Shown one piece after another: positions 8,378-17,199 of a stretch of 64,000 bases of DNA. Source of the stretch: Rhodospirillaceae bacterium (lineage in GTDB: Bacteria; Pseudomonadota; Alphaproteobacteria; UBA828); assembly GCA_002728135.1 (NCBI GenBank), contig PBVE01000002.1, forward strand, positions 184,755 to 248,754, written 5' to 3'. Position 1 is the stretch's first letter. Every line of letters begins with the position of its first letter. Under the pieces are notes generated by a model, which saw only the letters and a list, made by a program, of their open reading frames with translations, did not search any database and was not told the origin of the DNA. Both the position numbers and the translations under genes were made by a program.

Positions 8378-10501
8378 TTAAGGCAGTGGCCCTGGAGAGA
8401 GAAAACCATCAATCACATTAGCCGTTAATGTGGAAATATTATTATCATAATTATTATGAGATAAACTGCCACAATAAGCTATGGATCCAACAGAGAATAC
8501 TGCTCCTTCTCTAGGAGTTTTAAAATAAACCATGTCCGCACGAATGAGTGGATTTTGATCCCCTCCACCTCCAGAACCATAATATCCTCGGAAATTAAAT
8601 GACACCTCTTCAGTAACGCACATATACATATCCGTATGGCCTTCTGAAGATGCAAGCAAAAAGGTATTTTCGGGTGTCCCGAGAGAAGGATCATACCTAT
8701 CCATCTCAAACCCTGCAGCTACTCCTCCTACTAATCCAAAATCTCCAAGAATATCTTCTTTTATACCTTTAAAGATCCAAGCACATGATTCATTTTCACT
8801 ATCGGGAGCTTTTTTATAATAAGAGCAAACATCAAGGCCAAAGGCTGTGAAGGAAACACCAACTAATTTTGCCATGCTACGTCCACGTACACGCCATATT
8901 CCTCCATGTTTTCCATCAAACATATTACAATATTCGCCAGGTGCTATTGTCCAAGCTCTAGTACCATTATCACCTCTACGAACCTCTATAATATTTTTAC
9001 TATTTGGGTGATAATTTGTTACCCAATAGAAACCATTCCCGCCTAGATACAACATTCTACCACCCTGATCTTGATAATCATGATATGCATTTAATGTTTT
9101 TTCTGTTTGGTATTCAGGATGGCTACCTGTTAAAATAATCTTATACTTATTAAGCAAGTTACTTCCCTCTGTGTCGACATCTGCATCAGTATGAACATCA
9201 AAGCTGTAACCTTTCTCTGTCAACCAATCAACAAGATGTAAGTCAGCGTTATATTGTCTTACAGATGGAGAGAGAAAATGTTTATATTTTGGACGCATGT
9301 TCAAAATGGGTCTTAAACGTGTTGAAATAGAAATCCCTGAGCCATCATTATGGGTTCCATAAAGGCCATATCCTATTTTATGTATCTCATTAAAAAGTAG
9401 GTCTGAAGGCTGCAAAGAAGTTACGCGTCCAGTTATCAACTGTGCAATTGGTGACTCCATATTTAGATTATCATTTGCATAAGCCATGTAGCTTGCAGTT
9501 GGGATTATAAGTGCAATTGGTGCAGGTTTAGCACCTGCAGCTGGTCTAACAAAAAAAGGTATATAATCTTCATGTTCTGAGTCAGATTTTCCTGATACCC
9601 TCAAGCGGGCTGCATAGCAACCACTTTTCAAGTCTTCAGGAATCTTTAATGAAAAATCAACCTCCCATCTGGAATCATCAATGTCGTCATCATGAAAGTG
9701 GATTGCACCATACTGATCTGGAGAAGAAACATAACTCATTGAATCAGACCAGTGCTGACCAGTTACTCCTCTATAGGGTAGGTTCACTAATATTCCTACA
9801 TTTTCATTTGGCCCAATATCAACTATTTTACAACTAGACGCATCAGGTGAAATGTTTGCAGAAAAATCCCATAAACCGAGTAAAAAATCCTCATTGGATA
9901 TAGCAGAACTATTGATACACAGTTCCTCAGCTCTATTAAAATCTAATGTAGTAAGAGAAACTAAGGGTCTTTCAATTTTCCCATTAAAGTTGTTAATTTG
10001 CTCAGGGAGAGAGATGTTTTCTTCCAAATTAACGTAATCTGAACTACAGAATTTACGGTTAGAATTAGCAGTTTGTGTTGAAGCGCCAATTAATAGTGGA
10101 GCATTACAATCTATAGAGAGATTTTTTGGTGTATCAGAGTTTCTACTACCCACCGAATGTTGATCAGGTGGTATTATTCTAGGACCATTTCCACCATTAC
10201 TAGGAGTAATACATGGTTTCTGAATTATAGATAACTGACCATTTATTATATCAAAGGATGCTGCAACAAAATACCATACTCTAGGTAAGATCTTCTTTCC
10301 CGAAGAAACTGCATATAACTTATTACCAACTCCTATTCTTAATTCCGATTCACTGTCATTATTAATAAATAATCCAATACCAGAAGAATGTTCTTGGAGA
10401 AACTTGGTAACAATTCCTTGTTCACCTTTGTCTGGAGTAGTGGAATATATCAAGGCTGCAATAGTTATACTAACGTCACCAAAATAATCTACTGACGGCA
10501 C
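8378..10501 (-). CDS. dmfA2: N,N-dimethylformamidase-like large (beta) subunit, 5' end disrupted
   Basis: Resembles the large subunit of N,N-dimethylformamidase, an iron amidohydrolase that splits dimethylformamide into dimethylamine and formate. In order: a LamG/concanavalin-like domain (about residues 10-150), an Ig-like middle, then the GATase-like catalytic domain with HNDGSGISISTRLRPI, LTGSHPEYQTEKT and RMLYLGGNGFYWVTNY. Characterised DMFase uses a mononuclear iron held by two Tyr and one Glu; candidate residues exist but I cannot assign them. The open frame begins at GTG 10501, which lies inside the LamG region and is not a natural start. Clear coding similarity continues upstream to ATG 10732 but is cut by TGA at 10715-10717. 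The small subunit is encoded just upstream. The native substrate may be another amide. Confidence 0.85.
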   Translation of the reverse strand: MPSVDYFGDVSITIAALIYSTTPDKGEQGIVTKFLQEHSSGIGLFINNDSESELRIGVGNKLYAVSSGKKILPRVWYFVAASFDIINGQLSIIQKPCITPSNGGNGPRIIPPDQHSVGSRNSDTPKNLSIDCNAPLLIGASTQTANSNRKFCSSDYVNLEENISLPEQINNFNGKIERPLVSLTTLDFNRAEELCINSSAISNEDFLLGLWDFSANISPDASSCKIVDIGPNENVGILVNLPYRGVTGQHWSDSMSYVSSPDQYGAIHFHDDDIDDSRWEVDFSLKIPEDLKSGCYAARLRVSGKSDSEHEDYIPFFVRPAAGAKPAPIALIIPTASYMAYANDNLNMESPIAQLITGRVTSLQPSDLLFNEIHKIGYGLYGTHNDGSGISISTRLRPILNMRPKYKHFLSPSVRQYNADLHLVDWLTEKGYSFDVHTDADVDTEGSNLLNKYKIILTGSHPEYQTEKTLNAYHDYQDQGGRMLYLGGNGFYWVTNYHPNSKNIIEVRRGDNGTRAWTIAPGEYCNMFDGKHGGIWRVRGRSMAKLVGVSFTAFGLDVCSYYKKAPDSENESCAWIFKGIKEDILGDFGLVGGVAAGFEMDRYDPSLGTPENTFLLASSEGHTDMYMCVTEEVSFNFRGYYGSGGGGDQNPLIRADMVYFKTPREGAVFSVGSIAYCGSLSHNNYDNNISTLTANVIDGFLSPGPLP

Positions 10502-10732
10502 TATGGCGTAGGATCCACTATATGTTTTCTGCTCTCTGCCTTTATAGAGGCCGTTAATGGGTGTATTTACTAATTCTTCTTTAAACCCCGGACCAACAGG
10601 ATTAGTATCTCCATGAATTAGCCTTACAATATCTGTTTGATATTCTTTTCCATTTAGACAATGAACATAAAAATCGAGATCATCTCCAGGGCGAACTGAA
10701 AAACTACTTGAATATCATGTTATTTTTAACAT
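10502..10732 (-). pseudogene. dmfA2: N-terminal 77 codons of the DMFase-like large subunit, broken by TGA
   Basis: Read on the minus strand, ATG at 10732 gives MLKIT, then TGA (10715-10717), then YSSSFSVRPGDDLDFYVH and on in the same frame without a further stop into the main open frame. The family N-terminus is typically a short strand followed by a Gly and S-V-R-P-G, so the TGA stands where a Gly codon GGA would be expected: one base change. No ATG, GTG or TTG occurs between the TGA and GTG 10501. The ATG overlaps the stop of the small-subunit gene by 7 nt, as expected for coupled subunits. Either a real nonsense mutation or a sequence error. Confidence 0.8.
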
Positions 10733-11172
10733 TCTTCCAATAATCCTCTATAACCATAGGATATCAAAAGAGTATTTAATCTTCGTTTGAAGATTTCATG
10801 TTCAGCTGAAGCACGATCACTAAATTTAATTCCTAAATACTTCACTTCTCTACCCTTTACACCAGGCAATTCAATAAGTTCAAAGGGTTCCTCTGCTTCT
10901 AATTGATAAAGGGCAAGTTTACCAACCGTTGGCTGGACACGTAATTTGTCTATGACACGGGATAATTCAGAAGAATAAATCTTAGTTTCTTTTGATGAGG
11001 TTCCAGACATTCCAAAAGGATTATCTTTATGCTCTGACAGAATTTCTTTAAGTTTTCTCTCATCCAAAAGAATAGGCAAAATGTGTGTACGGGTATTATA
11101 ATCATCAAGTTTTGCAAATACATAATCGTTTCGAGGTAATGTCTTGGTATCTTCTGGCTTATTTTTTCCCAT
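10726..11172 (-). CDS. dmfA1: N,N-dimethylformamidase-like small (alpha) subunit
   Basis: 148 residues. The middle and C-terminal part match the DMFase alpha-subunit pattern as I recall it: an E-H-K-D-N-P-F-G stretch, then LSRVIDKLRVQPTVGKLALY and FELIEL, followed by an acidic/basic helix FSDRASAEHEIFKRRL. It lies directly upstream of the large subunit with a 7-nt start/stop overlap, the usual arrangement for this alpha/beta enzyme. DMFase alpha is about 130 residues, so this is slightly longer at the N-terminus. No ribosome-binding site is clear before ATG 11172. The call rests on weak similarity plus strong context. Confidence 0.75.
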   Translation of the reverse strand: MGKNKPEDTKTLPRNDYVFAKLDDYNTRTHILPILLDERKLKEILSEHKDNPFGMSGTSSKETKIYSSELSRVIDKLRVQPTVGKLALYQLEAEEPFELIELPGVKGREVKYLGIKFSDRASAEHEIFKRRLNTLLISYGYRGLLEEC

Positions 11173-11430
11173 GATTCTTTTTTATACCCCTGTAAACATT
11201 ATTAAAAAAAACCTTTATATTTAAGTTTTAGACTATGTTAATGCTTTAATCAGCAATACAATCTACCTTAATAGAAAAAGTTGTGGCACTATAAACTTTA
11301 CAGTTTAGTATCAATAGTTAAAGGTGTTTTTGTATTTGTCTTAAAAAAATATCTTGTTAACAATACACTATCACCGCTACCAATATTTTTTTGCTAATGT
11401 CAAAGGTAAATTTTGTAATGGGAGAAAAAA
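11173..11430. other. Divergent intergenic region between DMFase-like and aminotransferase genes
   Basis: 258 bp without a gene, expected to hold promoters for both directions. It contains the sequence TGGCACTATAAA at 11284-11295, which recurs with one change (TGGCACTACAAA) at 17396-17407 upstream of the formamidase gene. TGGCAC resembles the -24 element of sigma-54 promoters, but no GC-containing -12 element stands at the proper spacing in either copy. Confidence 0.4.
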
Positions 11431-12828
11431 ATGTCATTAGAAACTTCACGTAATATCTCTTTAGAAGAGCTAGATAAACAAGTTCTCTTACACCCGGTAA
11501 CCTCTATTGCTGAACATCAAGCAAATGGGCCACTGATATTTAATCGGGCTGGTGGAGTAAGAATGTATGATAATACGGGCAAAAGTTACATTGATGGTGC
11601 GGCTGCTCTTTGGTGTGTGAATGTTGGTTACGGGAGGAAGAGACTATCCGAGGTAGCCAAAGAAGAGATGGACAAAATTGGTTTTTATCACACTTTTGGT
11701 GCTGCTTCTAATGAACCTGCAATTCTCCTTGCTGATAAATTAGTACAACTCCTTCACGATCATGCAGGATGCGATCATATCGGAAAAATTTTCTTTGGGT
11801 TATCTGGTTCTGATGCCAATGATACACAATTCAAACTTGCCAGATACTATAATAATTTACGCGGGAAACCAAATAAGAAAAAAATTATTTCAAGAATTGG
11901 GGGATACCATGGAACCTCCGCTGCAGCAGGAAGTCTCACAGGTATACCCGTTTACCACAAGGCATTTGATCTGCCGTTTGATGGAGTTCTTCATACATCA
12001 TGCCCTAATTATTGGAAATTTGGTGAACTAAATGAATCAGAAGAAGAGTTCACTTCTAGAATGTTAAAGGACCTTGAAGATTTAATTCTAAAAGAAGGCC
12101 CCGATACTATAGCTGGCTTTATAGCTGAACCAATCATGGGTACAGGAGGTGTTATCGTACCCACTAGAGAATATTATCATAGGGTTCAATCACTTCTGAA
12201 AAAACATGATATACTCTTCATGGTAGACGAGGTTATTAATGGATTTGGACGTCTAGGAAGCTGGTTTGGTTCAGGGTTTTACGGGATTAAACCAGATCTT
12301 ATGTCTTTTGCAAAAGGTCTGACTAGTGCATATTTCCCAATGTCTGCTGTTGGAGTTGCTGACCATATTTGGCAAGTATTAGCTGATGGCACTCCTGAAG
12401 TAGGGATGTTTGCTCATGGGTTCACCTATTCTGGTCACCCAGTTGGAGCTGCAGTTGGTCTGGCAAATATTGAAATTATGGAGGAAGAGAACTTAATTAA
12501 AAATGCTGCTGAGGTCGGTGCTTATTTAAAACAATCTCTTATTGAACGTCTCGGTGATCATCCAAATATAGGCGAAATTCGTGGAGAAGGACTAATGATT
12601 GGTATCGAGTATGCAGCAGAAAAAGGCAGTAAGGAAGCACCAAATATGAGTCCACCCGCGCACAAACAAGTTGCAATAGCTGCACAAGAAAGAGGGTTAT
12701 TGACTCGTGCGTTACCCTTCTTACAGGTCAATAACTTTTCTCCTCCACTTACATTTACTAAATCCGATGCCGACGAATCCATTGATATTTTTGCTGAATC
12801 TGTAGAAAAAGTTTTTGGTAAAGGATAA
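11431..12828 (+). CDS. Class III PLP-dependent aminotransferase
   Basis: Omega-type aminotransferase of 465 residues. The PLP lysine is Lys295 in SFAKGLTSAYFPMSA, the cofactor Asp is in FMVDEVINGFGRLGSWFG, and the phosphate-binding SGSDAND and RIGGYHGTS are present. The family transfers an amino group from omega-amino acids, taurine, polyamines or similar primary amines to pyruvate or 2-oxoglutarate. The close homologues I recall are annotated generically as aspartate aminotransferase family, so the substrate is open. GGGAG lies about 7 nt before ATG 11431. It heads a plus-strand run with the transhydrogenase, DSD1 enzyme and carbamoylase. An inverted repeat follows the stop. Confidence 0.9.
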   Translation: MSLETSRNISLEELDKQVLLHPVTSIAEHQANGPLIFNRAGGVRMYDNTGKSYIDGAAALWCVNVGYGRKRLSEVAKEEMDKIGFYHTFGAASNEPAILLADKLVQLLHDHAGCDHIGKIFFGLSGSDANDTQFKLARYYNNLRGKPNKKKIISRIGGYHGTSAAAGSLTGIPVYHKAFDLPFDGVLHTSCPNYWKFGELNESEEEFTSRMLKDLEDLILKEGPDTIAGFIAEPIMGTGGVIVPTREYYHRVQSLLKKHDILFMVDEVINGFGRLGSWFGSGFYGIKPDLMSFAKGLTSAYFPMSAVGVADHIWQVLADGTPEVGMFAHGFTYSGHPVGAAVGLANIEIMEEENLIKNAAEVGAYLKQSLIERLGDHPNIGEIRGEGLMIGIEYAAEKGSKEAPNMSPPAHKQVAIAAQERGLLTRALPFLQVNNFSPPLTFTKSDADESIDIFAESVEKVFGKG

Positions 12829-12838
12829 AATATATTTT

Positions 12839-12897
12839 GGCAATCAGGCTTAAGATGTTTAGTCATACATGAGAGAACATCTAAAAGTTTGATTGCC
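12839..12897. repeat. Nested inverted repeat after the aminotransferase gene
   Basis: Outer arms GGCAATCA (12839-12846) and TGATTGCC (12890-12897) enclose inner arms AGATGTT (12853-12859) and AACATCT (12876-12882). It could fold as an interrupted hairpin in RNA. No T-run follows on the plus strand, so it is not a standard intrinsic terminator; it may be an RNA-stabilising structure. The rest of the 320-bp gap up to 13148 holds only the promoter candidate listed next. Confidence 0.4.
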
Positions 12898-12972
12898 ATA
12901 AATTTGCAATTTCAGCCATTAATCTCTGTTTTCCTAGAAAATATTTTACAAGAATTTCTTAGGTTCTAATTC

Positions 12973-13003
12973 TTGACCAAACGAGAGAAGTTGGATGTAT
13001 AAT
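12973..13003 (+). promoter_or_regulatory. Candidate promoter for the transhydrogenase gene
   Basis: TTGACC (12973-12978) and a perfect TATAAT (12998-13003) preceded by TG. The 19-bp spacer is long for sigma-70, so the extended -10 may matter more than the -35. It lies about 145 bp upstream of the next start codon. Seen in sequence; activity is inference. Confidence 0.4.
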
Positions 13004-13148
13004 TTATCTGTGCAAAAACATAAGATAGTAATCAAGTAGATTACAAATCTCAAAATCTCAAAATTACATGAACATAAATTCTAGATAAAAATTGAATTAT
13101 CAGAATTAAATTAATCTAAAGGTCTTTTCAGTAAGGAAAATTAAAGAC

Positions 13149-14456
13149 ATGGGACTAGATAAATACTTTCAACATAAACCAGGTGGAGAAACAGCATTCA
13201 CTATTGAAGCACCTAACCTTAAATTTGGGTTAGGTGTTTTGTCAGAATTGGGAGAAGAATCCCAATCATTAGGGATAACAAGAGCAGCTTTGTTCGTCGA
13301 CCCACATGTAGAAAAAATTGATCACTTTAGCAAAGCAATTCTCTCTCTTAAAAATGCAGGGATTGACTTTGAGATTTATAACGGAATCGAAATTGAACCT
13401 ACTGATCGATCATTCAAAGAGGCATCAAAATTTGCACAGAATGGAAAATTTGATGGATATATTTCGATTGGGGGCGGGTCAACTATGGATACTGCTAAAG
13501 CCGCTAATTTATACGCAACTTACCCTGCAGAGCTCTTTGCATACGTAAATGCCCCTGTGGGTGATGCAAGACAAATACCTGGTTCTTTGATGCCACATAT
13601 TGCATGTCCCACTACGTTTGGGACAGCAAGCGAAACAACCGGCATAGCAATTTTTGATATATTAGATCAAGACATGAAAACTGGAATCGCCCATAGAGCA
13701 CTTCGTCCCACTTTGGGTTTAATTGACCCAGAAGGGTTAACAACACTACCAGCAGCAGTCATTGCTTCTAACGGTTTTGATGTATTTAGCCATGCTATAG
13801 AATCCTATACCGCCAAACCATTTACTCATCGTCCCGCACCAGAAAAACCAAGTCAAAGACCACTCTTGCAAGGAGCTAATCCATACAGCGATATGGCTTG
13901 TTTGGAAGCAATAAAGATAGTAGGTGAAAATATTGAAAAAGCTGTAAATCAAAACGGATCACTTGAAGAGCTTGAAGCACTCTCTCTAGCTGGGATGTTA
14001 GCAGGAATTGGTTTTGGTAATGCTGGCTGTCATCTGCCTCATGCCATGTCTTATGCTGTTGCTGGCTTAGTAAAAAATTATAAACCCAAAGACTGGCCAA
14101 GTGATCACCCCATGGTTCCTCATGGTATCTCTGTAATTGTCAATTCACCTGCAGCATTTAGATTCACTTCTGAAGCGTGTCCTGATAGACATCTGAAGGC
14201 CGCCGAGGCACTTGGAGTTGATGTGCGAAATCTCCCCACAAATAAAGCTGGGAAAGTTTTAGGAGATAAGGTAATCGATTTAATGAAAAAAACTGGTTTG
14301 CCAAATGGGCTTAAAGGAGTTGGATATAATGAGGCAGATATTGACTCACTTGCTGAAAACACTCTACCCACAAAAAGATTATTAGACATTAGCCCACGAG
14401 CAGTTGATAGTAAAATTCTTAAAACAATTTTTCGTGATGCGATGTCATATTGGTAG
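13149..14456 (+). CDS. Hydroxyacid-oxoacid transhydrogenase (iron-type alcohol dehydrogenase family)
   Basis: 435 residues with strong resemblance along the whole length to animal ADHFE1, which couples oxidation of 4-hydroxybutyrate to succinate semialdehyde with reduction of 2-oxoglutarate to D-2-hydroxyglutarate. Shared landmarks are EPTDRSFKEA, the nucleotide-binding ISIGGGSTMDTAKAANLYA, PTTFGTASETTGIAIFD, and metal ligands in SNGFDVFSHAIESYT, GFGNAGCHLPHAMSY and MVPHGISV. AAGG stands about 12 nt before the ATG. It sits between the aminotransferase and the DSD1 enzyme. The exact hydroxyacid used here is inference; other iron-dependent alcohol dehydrogenases are less similar. Confidence 0.85.
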   Translation: MGLDKYFQHKPGGETAFTIEAPNLKFGLGVLSELGEESQSLGITRAALFVDPHVEKIDHFSKAILSLKNAGIDFEIYNGIEIEPTDRSFKEASKFAQNGKFDGYISIGGGSTMDTAKAANLYATYPAELFAYVNAPVGDARQIPGSLMPHIACPTTFGTASETTGIAIFDILDQDMKTGIAHRALRPTLGLIDPEGLTTLPAAVIASNGFDVFSHAIESYTAKPFTHRPAPEKPSQRPLLQGANPYSDMACLEAIKIVGENIEKAVNQNGSLEELEALSLAGMLAGIGFGNAGCHLPHAMSYAVAGLVKNYKPKDWPSDHPMVPHGISVIVNSPAAFRFTSEACPDRHLKAAEALGVDVRNLPTNKAGKVLGDKVIDLMKKTGLPNGLKGVGYNEADIDSLAENTLPTKRLLDISPRAVDSKILKTIFRDAMSYW

Positions 14457-14486
14457 ATATTAAAAGTTTCAAATTAAGAGTCTAAA

Positions 14487-15632
14487 ATGTCAGTTTCTAA
14501 CATTGGGAATAACGAAAAATTAATTGGAGTACCTGGATCGAGGTATCAGTTAAATACACCTGCACTAATCCTTGACCTCGACCTATTAGAACAAAATATC
14601 CTAAAGATGGCTGATAATTGCCATCATAGAAACATTAATTTACGCCCAGTTGCTAAAATTCACAAATCCATAGAAATAGCAAAACTTCAAATAAAGGCCG
14701 GAGCATTAGGTGTATGTTGTGCAACACTTACTGAAGCCGAAATAATGGCTAAAAATAGCATTCCAGGTATTTTACTTTTTACATCCGTAGTTACCACCTC
14801 AAAAATTGATAGATTGGTGGAAGCTAATAAACAAACTAAAAATCTTATGGTTGCTGTAGATGATTTCAGCAATGTAGAGGCTTTAGGTGCGGCAGCTTGC
14901 AAAGCTGGGAAACAACTTGATCTTTTAATTGATTTCGAGATTGGTGGGAATAGAACCGGCTTAAATGATGAAGAAATGGTTGTTAATCTTGCAAAAACAA
15001 TATCTAGAACTAATGGATTAACGTATAAAGGTATTCAGGGTTACAACGGTGCCACACAAAGAATTCCAAAATTTGATAAAAGAAAAACTGCACAAAAACT
15101 ATCTACGAAGCCTTTGAGTAATTTAATAAAAAGGCTCACTAAGGAAAAATTAAAACCAATAATTGTAACAGGTGGAGGCACAGGTACAGTAGACATAGAC
15201 TCAGAGCAAGGAATTTTTACTGAAAGTCAAGCTGGCTCATATGTATTCATGGATGTAAATTACAAAGATATTCCTTTAAATACAACTGACCCTTTCCCGT
15301 TCAAACCATCTTTATATGTGCAAACAACCGTTGTCAGCAATTCCAAGAAAGGATTTGTAATCACAGATGCGGGAATAAAAGAGTTTGCTCGTGAACAATT
15401 TGCACCAGAAATTTCTTACGGTGCACCAATGGATGCAACTTATGAGCTTGTAGGGGATGACCTTGGTAGAATAAATTTACCTAGAGGTACCCAGAATCTA
15501 CCGCTTGGATCAAAGGTAGAGTGTATACCCCCACACTGTTATGCCACTTTAAATCTTTATAATGTATTTCATTGTGTTCAAGGGGATAAACTAGTTGACA
15601 TTTGGTCAATAGACTCTCGGAAAAATTACTGA
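14487..15632 (+). CDS. DSD1-family PLP enzyme (D-threonine aldolase / D-serine dehydratase-like)
   Basis: 381 residues of the alanine-racemase-fold, metal-activated family that includes D-threonine aldolase, D-serine dehydratase and hydroxyaspartate aldolases. The PLP lysine is Lys57 in RPVAKIHKS; a glycine-rich phosphate site IIVTGGGTGT lies mid-protein. The C-terminal metal pair His and Cys appears in PPHCYATLNLYNVFHCVQGD. It follows the transhydrogenase by 30 nt, suggesting one operon. A beta-hydroxy D-amino acid is the likely substrate class; whether it cleaves (aldolase) or dehydrates cannot be told by eye. Confidence 0.85.
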   Translation: MSVSNIGNNEKLIGVPGSRYQLNTPALILDLDLLEQNILKMADNCHHRNINLRPVAKIHKSIEIAKLQIKAGALGVCCATLTEAEIMAKNSIPGILLFTSVVTTSKIDRLVEANKQTKNLMVAVDDFSNVEALGAAACKAGKQLDLLIDFEIGGNRTGLNDEEMVVNLAKTISRTNGLTYKGIQGYNGATQRIPKFDKRKTAQKLSTKPLSNLIKRLTKEKLKPIIVTGGGTGTVDIDSEQGIFTESQAGSYVFMDVNYKDIPLNTTDPFPFKPSLYVQTTVVSNSKKGFVITDAGIKEFAREQFAPEISYGAPMDATYELVGDDLGRINLPRGTQNLPLGSKVECIPPHCYATLNLYNVFHCVQGDKLVDIWSIDSRKNY

Positions 15633-15669
15633 CACTAAACGCTTAACTTAAAATATATGTGTAATAAAA

Positions 15670-16923
15670 ATGCAAAGTGAATCAATAAAAGCAGCAAAAA
15701 ATGTAGATCAGGATCGTCTGTGGAAAAGATTAATGTCAATGGCAGAAATTGGTGCTTTACCTAATGGTGGAGTAAATCGCCAAGCATTAAGCAATGAAGA
15801 CATTTTGGCAAGGCAACGAATTATTAAATGGGCAAAGGATCTAGATTTTCAGATAGAAACGGATGAAATAGCCAATCTTTTCATCCGTCTTGTTGGCTCT
15901 AATACCTCTGCACCACCTGTTAGCACAGGCAGCCATTTAGACAGCCAGCCCCGTGGTGGTAAGTTTGATGGAGCTTTTGGAGTAATAGGAGGATTTGAAG
16001 CACTAGAAGCCATACGTTGTGCTGGAATAAAACCAGAATCTTCAATAGAACTTATTGCTTGGACAAACGAAGAAGGTGGAAGATTTCAACCCGGCGTAAT
16101 GGGCTCCTCATTATTTGCAGGTGATATATCAATTTCTGATCAACTGGATGTAAAAGATGCAGATGGAGTAAAACTGAAAGATGCTCTATCTGATACACTT
16201 GCATCTACACCCGATCTTTTATTACGCCCCTTTAAATCACCCATGAAAGCATATATAGAGGCACATATCGAACAGGGCCCCATTCTTGAAGAGACCAAAA
16301 ATAAAATTGGCGTAGTAACTGGCATTCAGGGACTTTATTGGTATGGGGTTGAAATAATAGGTCAAGAAGCACATGCAGGAACAACACCAGAATCAAACAG
16401 ACATGATGCACTCCAAACGGCAATATCTATAATCCAAGACCTCAAACAGCTAATGCATGATGAAACTGACACAGTTAGGTTCACAATTGGAAAATTTGAC
16501 TGCGAACCTGGCTCTCCTAGTACTATTCCTGGTCGCGTCTACTTTACTATAGATTTCCGTCACCCTGAGCAAAAAGTGATAGACAATATTCATAGAAAAA
16601 TCACACCTATTTGCAATAAACATGCTGGGGTATGTAAAGTAAATGTAAGCCAAATAATTGACTGCCCACCAGTTCACTTCGACGAAGATATAATGGAACT
16701 TATAAAAACTGCGGCATCTACTATAGGACATAACCATCTTTTAATGCCATCTGGTGCTGGTCATGACGCAGGACATATTTCAAAGCTATGTCCCACTGGA
16801 ATGATATTTGTTCCATGCAAGGGCGGTGTTAGCCATAACGAATTAGAAAGCTCTGAGCCGGAAGATTTAGTTTCTGGCATCCAAACACTTACAGCATGTT
16901 TGGTTGAGCTGGCTAACAAATAA
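15670..16923 (+). CDS. M20-type amidohydrolase (N-carbamoyl-L-amino acid hydrolase / allantoate amidohydrolase family)
   Basis: 417 residues, binuclear-metal hydrolase of the hydantoinase/carbamoylase family. Metal ligands are visible in STGSHLDSQPRGGKFDGAFG (His, Asp), WTNEEGGRF (Glu), EAHIEQGPILE (His) and SGAGHDAGHISK (His). The dimerisation domain with AHAGTTPESNRHDA lies in the middle. The family removes carbamoyl or ureido groups, releasing ammonia and CO2 from N-carbamoyl amino acids, ureidopropionate or allantoate. It starts 37 nt after the DSD1 gene on the same strand and is probably co-transcribed. Substrate is not resolved. Confidence 0.9.
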   Translation: MQSESIKAAKNVDQDRLWKRLMSMAEIGALPNGGVNRQALSNEDILARQRIIKWAKDLDFQIETDEIANLFIRLVGSNTSAPPVSTGSHLDSQPRGGKFDGAFGVIGGFEALEAIRCAGIKPESSIELIAWTNEEGGRFQPGVMGSSLFAGDISISDQLDVKDADGVKLKDALSDTLASTPDLLLRPFKSPMKAYIEAHIEQGPILEETKNKIGVVTGIQGLYWYGVEIIGQEAHAGTTPESNRHDALQTAISIIQDLKQLMHDETDTVRFTIGKFDCEPGSPSTIPGRVYFTIDFRHPEQKVIDNIHRKITPICNKHAGVCKVNVSQIIDCPPVHFDEDIMELIKTAASTIGHNHLLMPSGAGHDAGHISKLCPTGMIFVPCKGGVSHNELESSEPEDLVSGIQTLTACLVELANK

Positions 16924-17016
16924 AATTTATACTTGGGCAGAAATCATTCAAACTATTTAGTATGTTGATTCAGGGGCTAACTAAATTTAGTCTTTCTTTA
17001 GGCTTCGCAAATATAA

Positions 17017-17199
17017 TTATACACTGCCGTTTCTCCAACTGCCAGATGACTTGCACCTTTTACAGATCCGTTCACCTGCCCATTGACTAGGAAAAACTTC
17101 TCTGCACTTGAGGCATTTCCGCTCCCTTATTTCTGGTTGAGTTTCTTCTTCAAAAGAAACATCACCAGAATCGGTATAATTTTCAAACTTTTCAATCAT
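17017..17199 (-). CDS. Small zinc-ribbon protein of unknown function
   Basis: 60 residues. Two CxxC pairs, KCLKCRE and ICKRCKSS, are 17-18 residues apart with FPSQWAGERI between them, a pattern seen in short alphaproteobacterial hypothetical proteins and consistent with one zinc site. The N-terminus is acidic. It is isolated on the minus strand between two plus-strand hydrolase genes. No function can be assigned. Confidence 0.7.
   Translation of the reverse strand: MIEKFENYTDSGDVSFEEETQPEIRERKCLKCREVFPSQWAGERICKRCKSSGSWRNGSV

Noticed and set aside
10715-10717. TGA as selenocysteine or as a reassigned sense codon
   Set aside because: No Cys or Sec is expected at that place in the family, and TGA ends several intact genes in this window, such as murE, mraY and ftsW.
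11284-11300. Full sigma-54 promoter upstream of the aminotransferase
   Set aside because: TGGCAC is present but the -12 GC element is missing at the required spacing; kept only as a shared motif.
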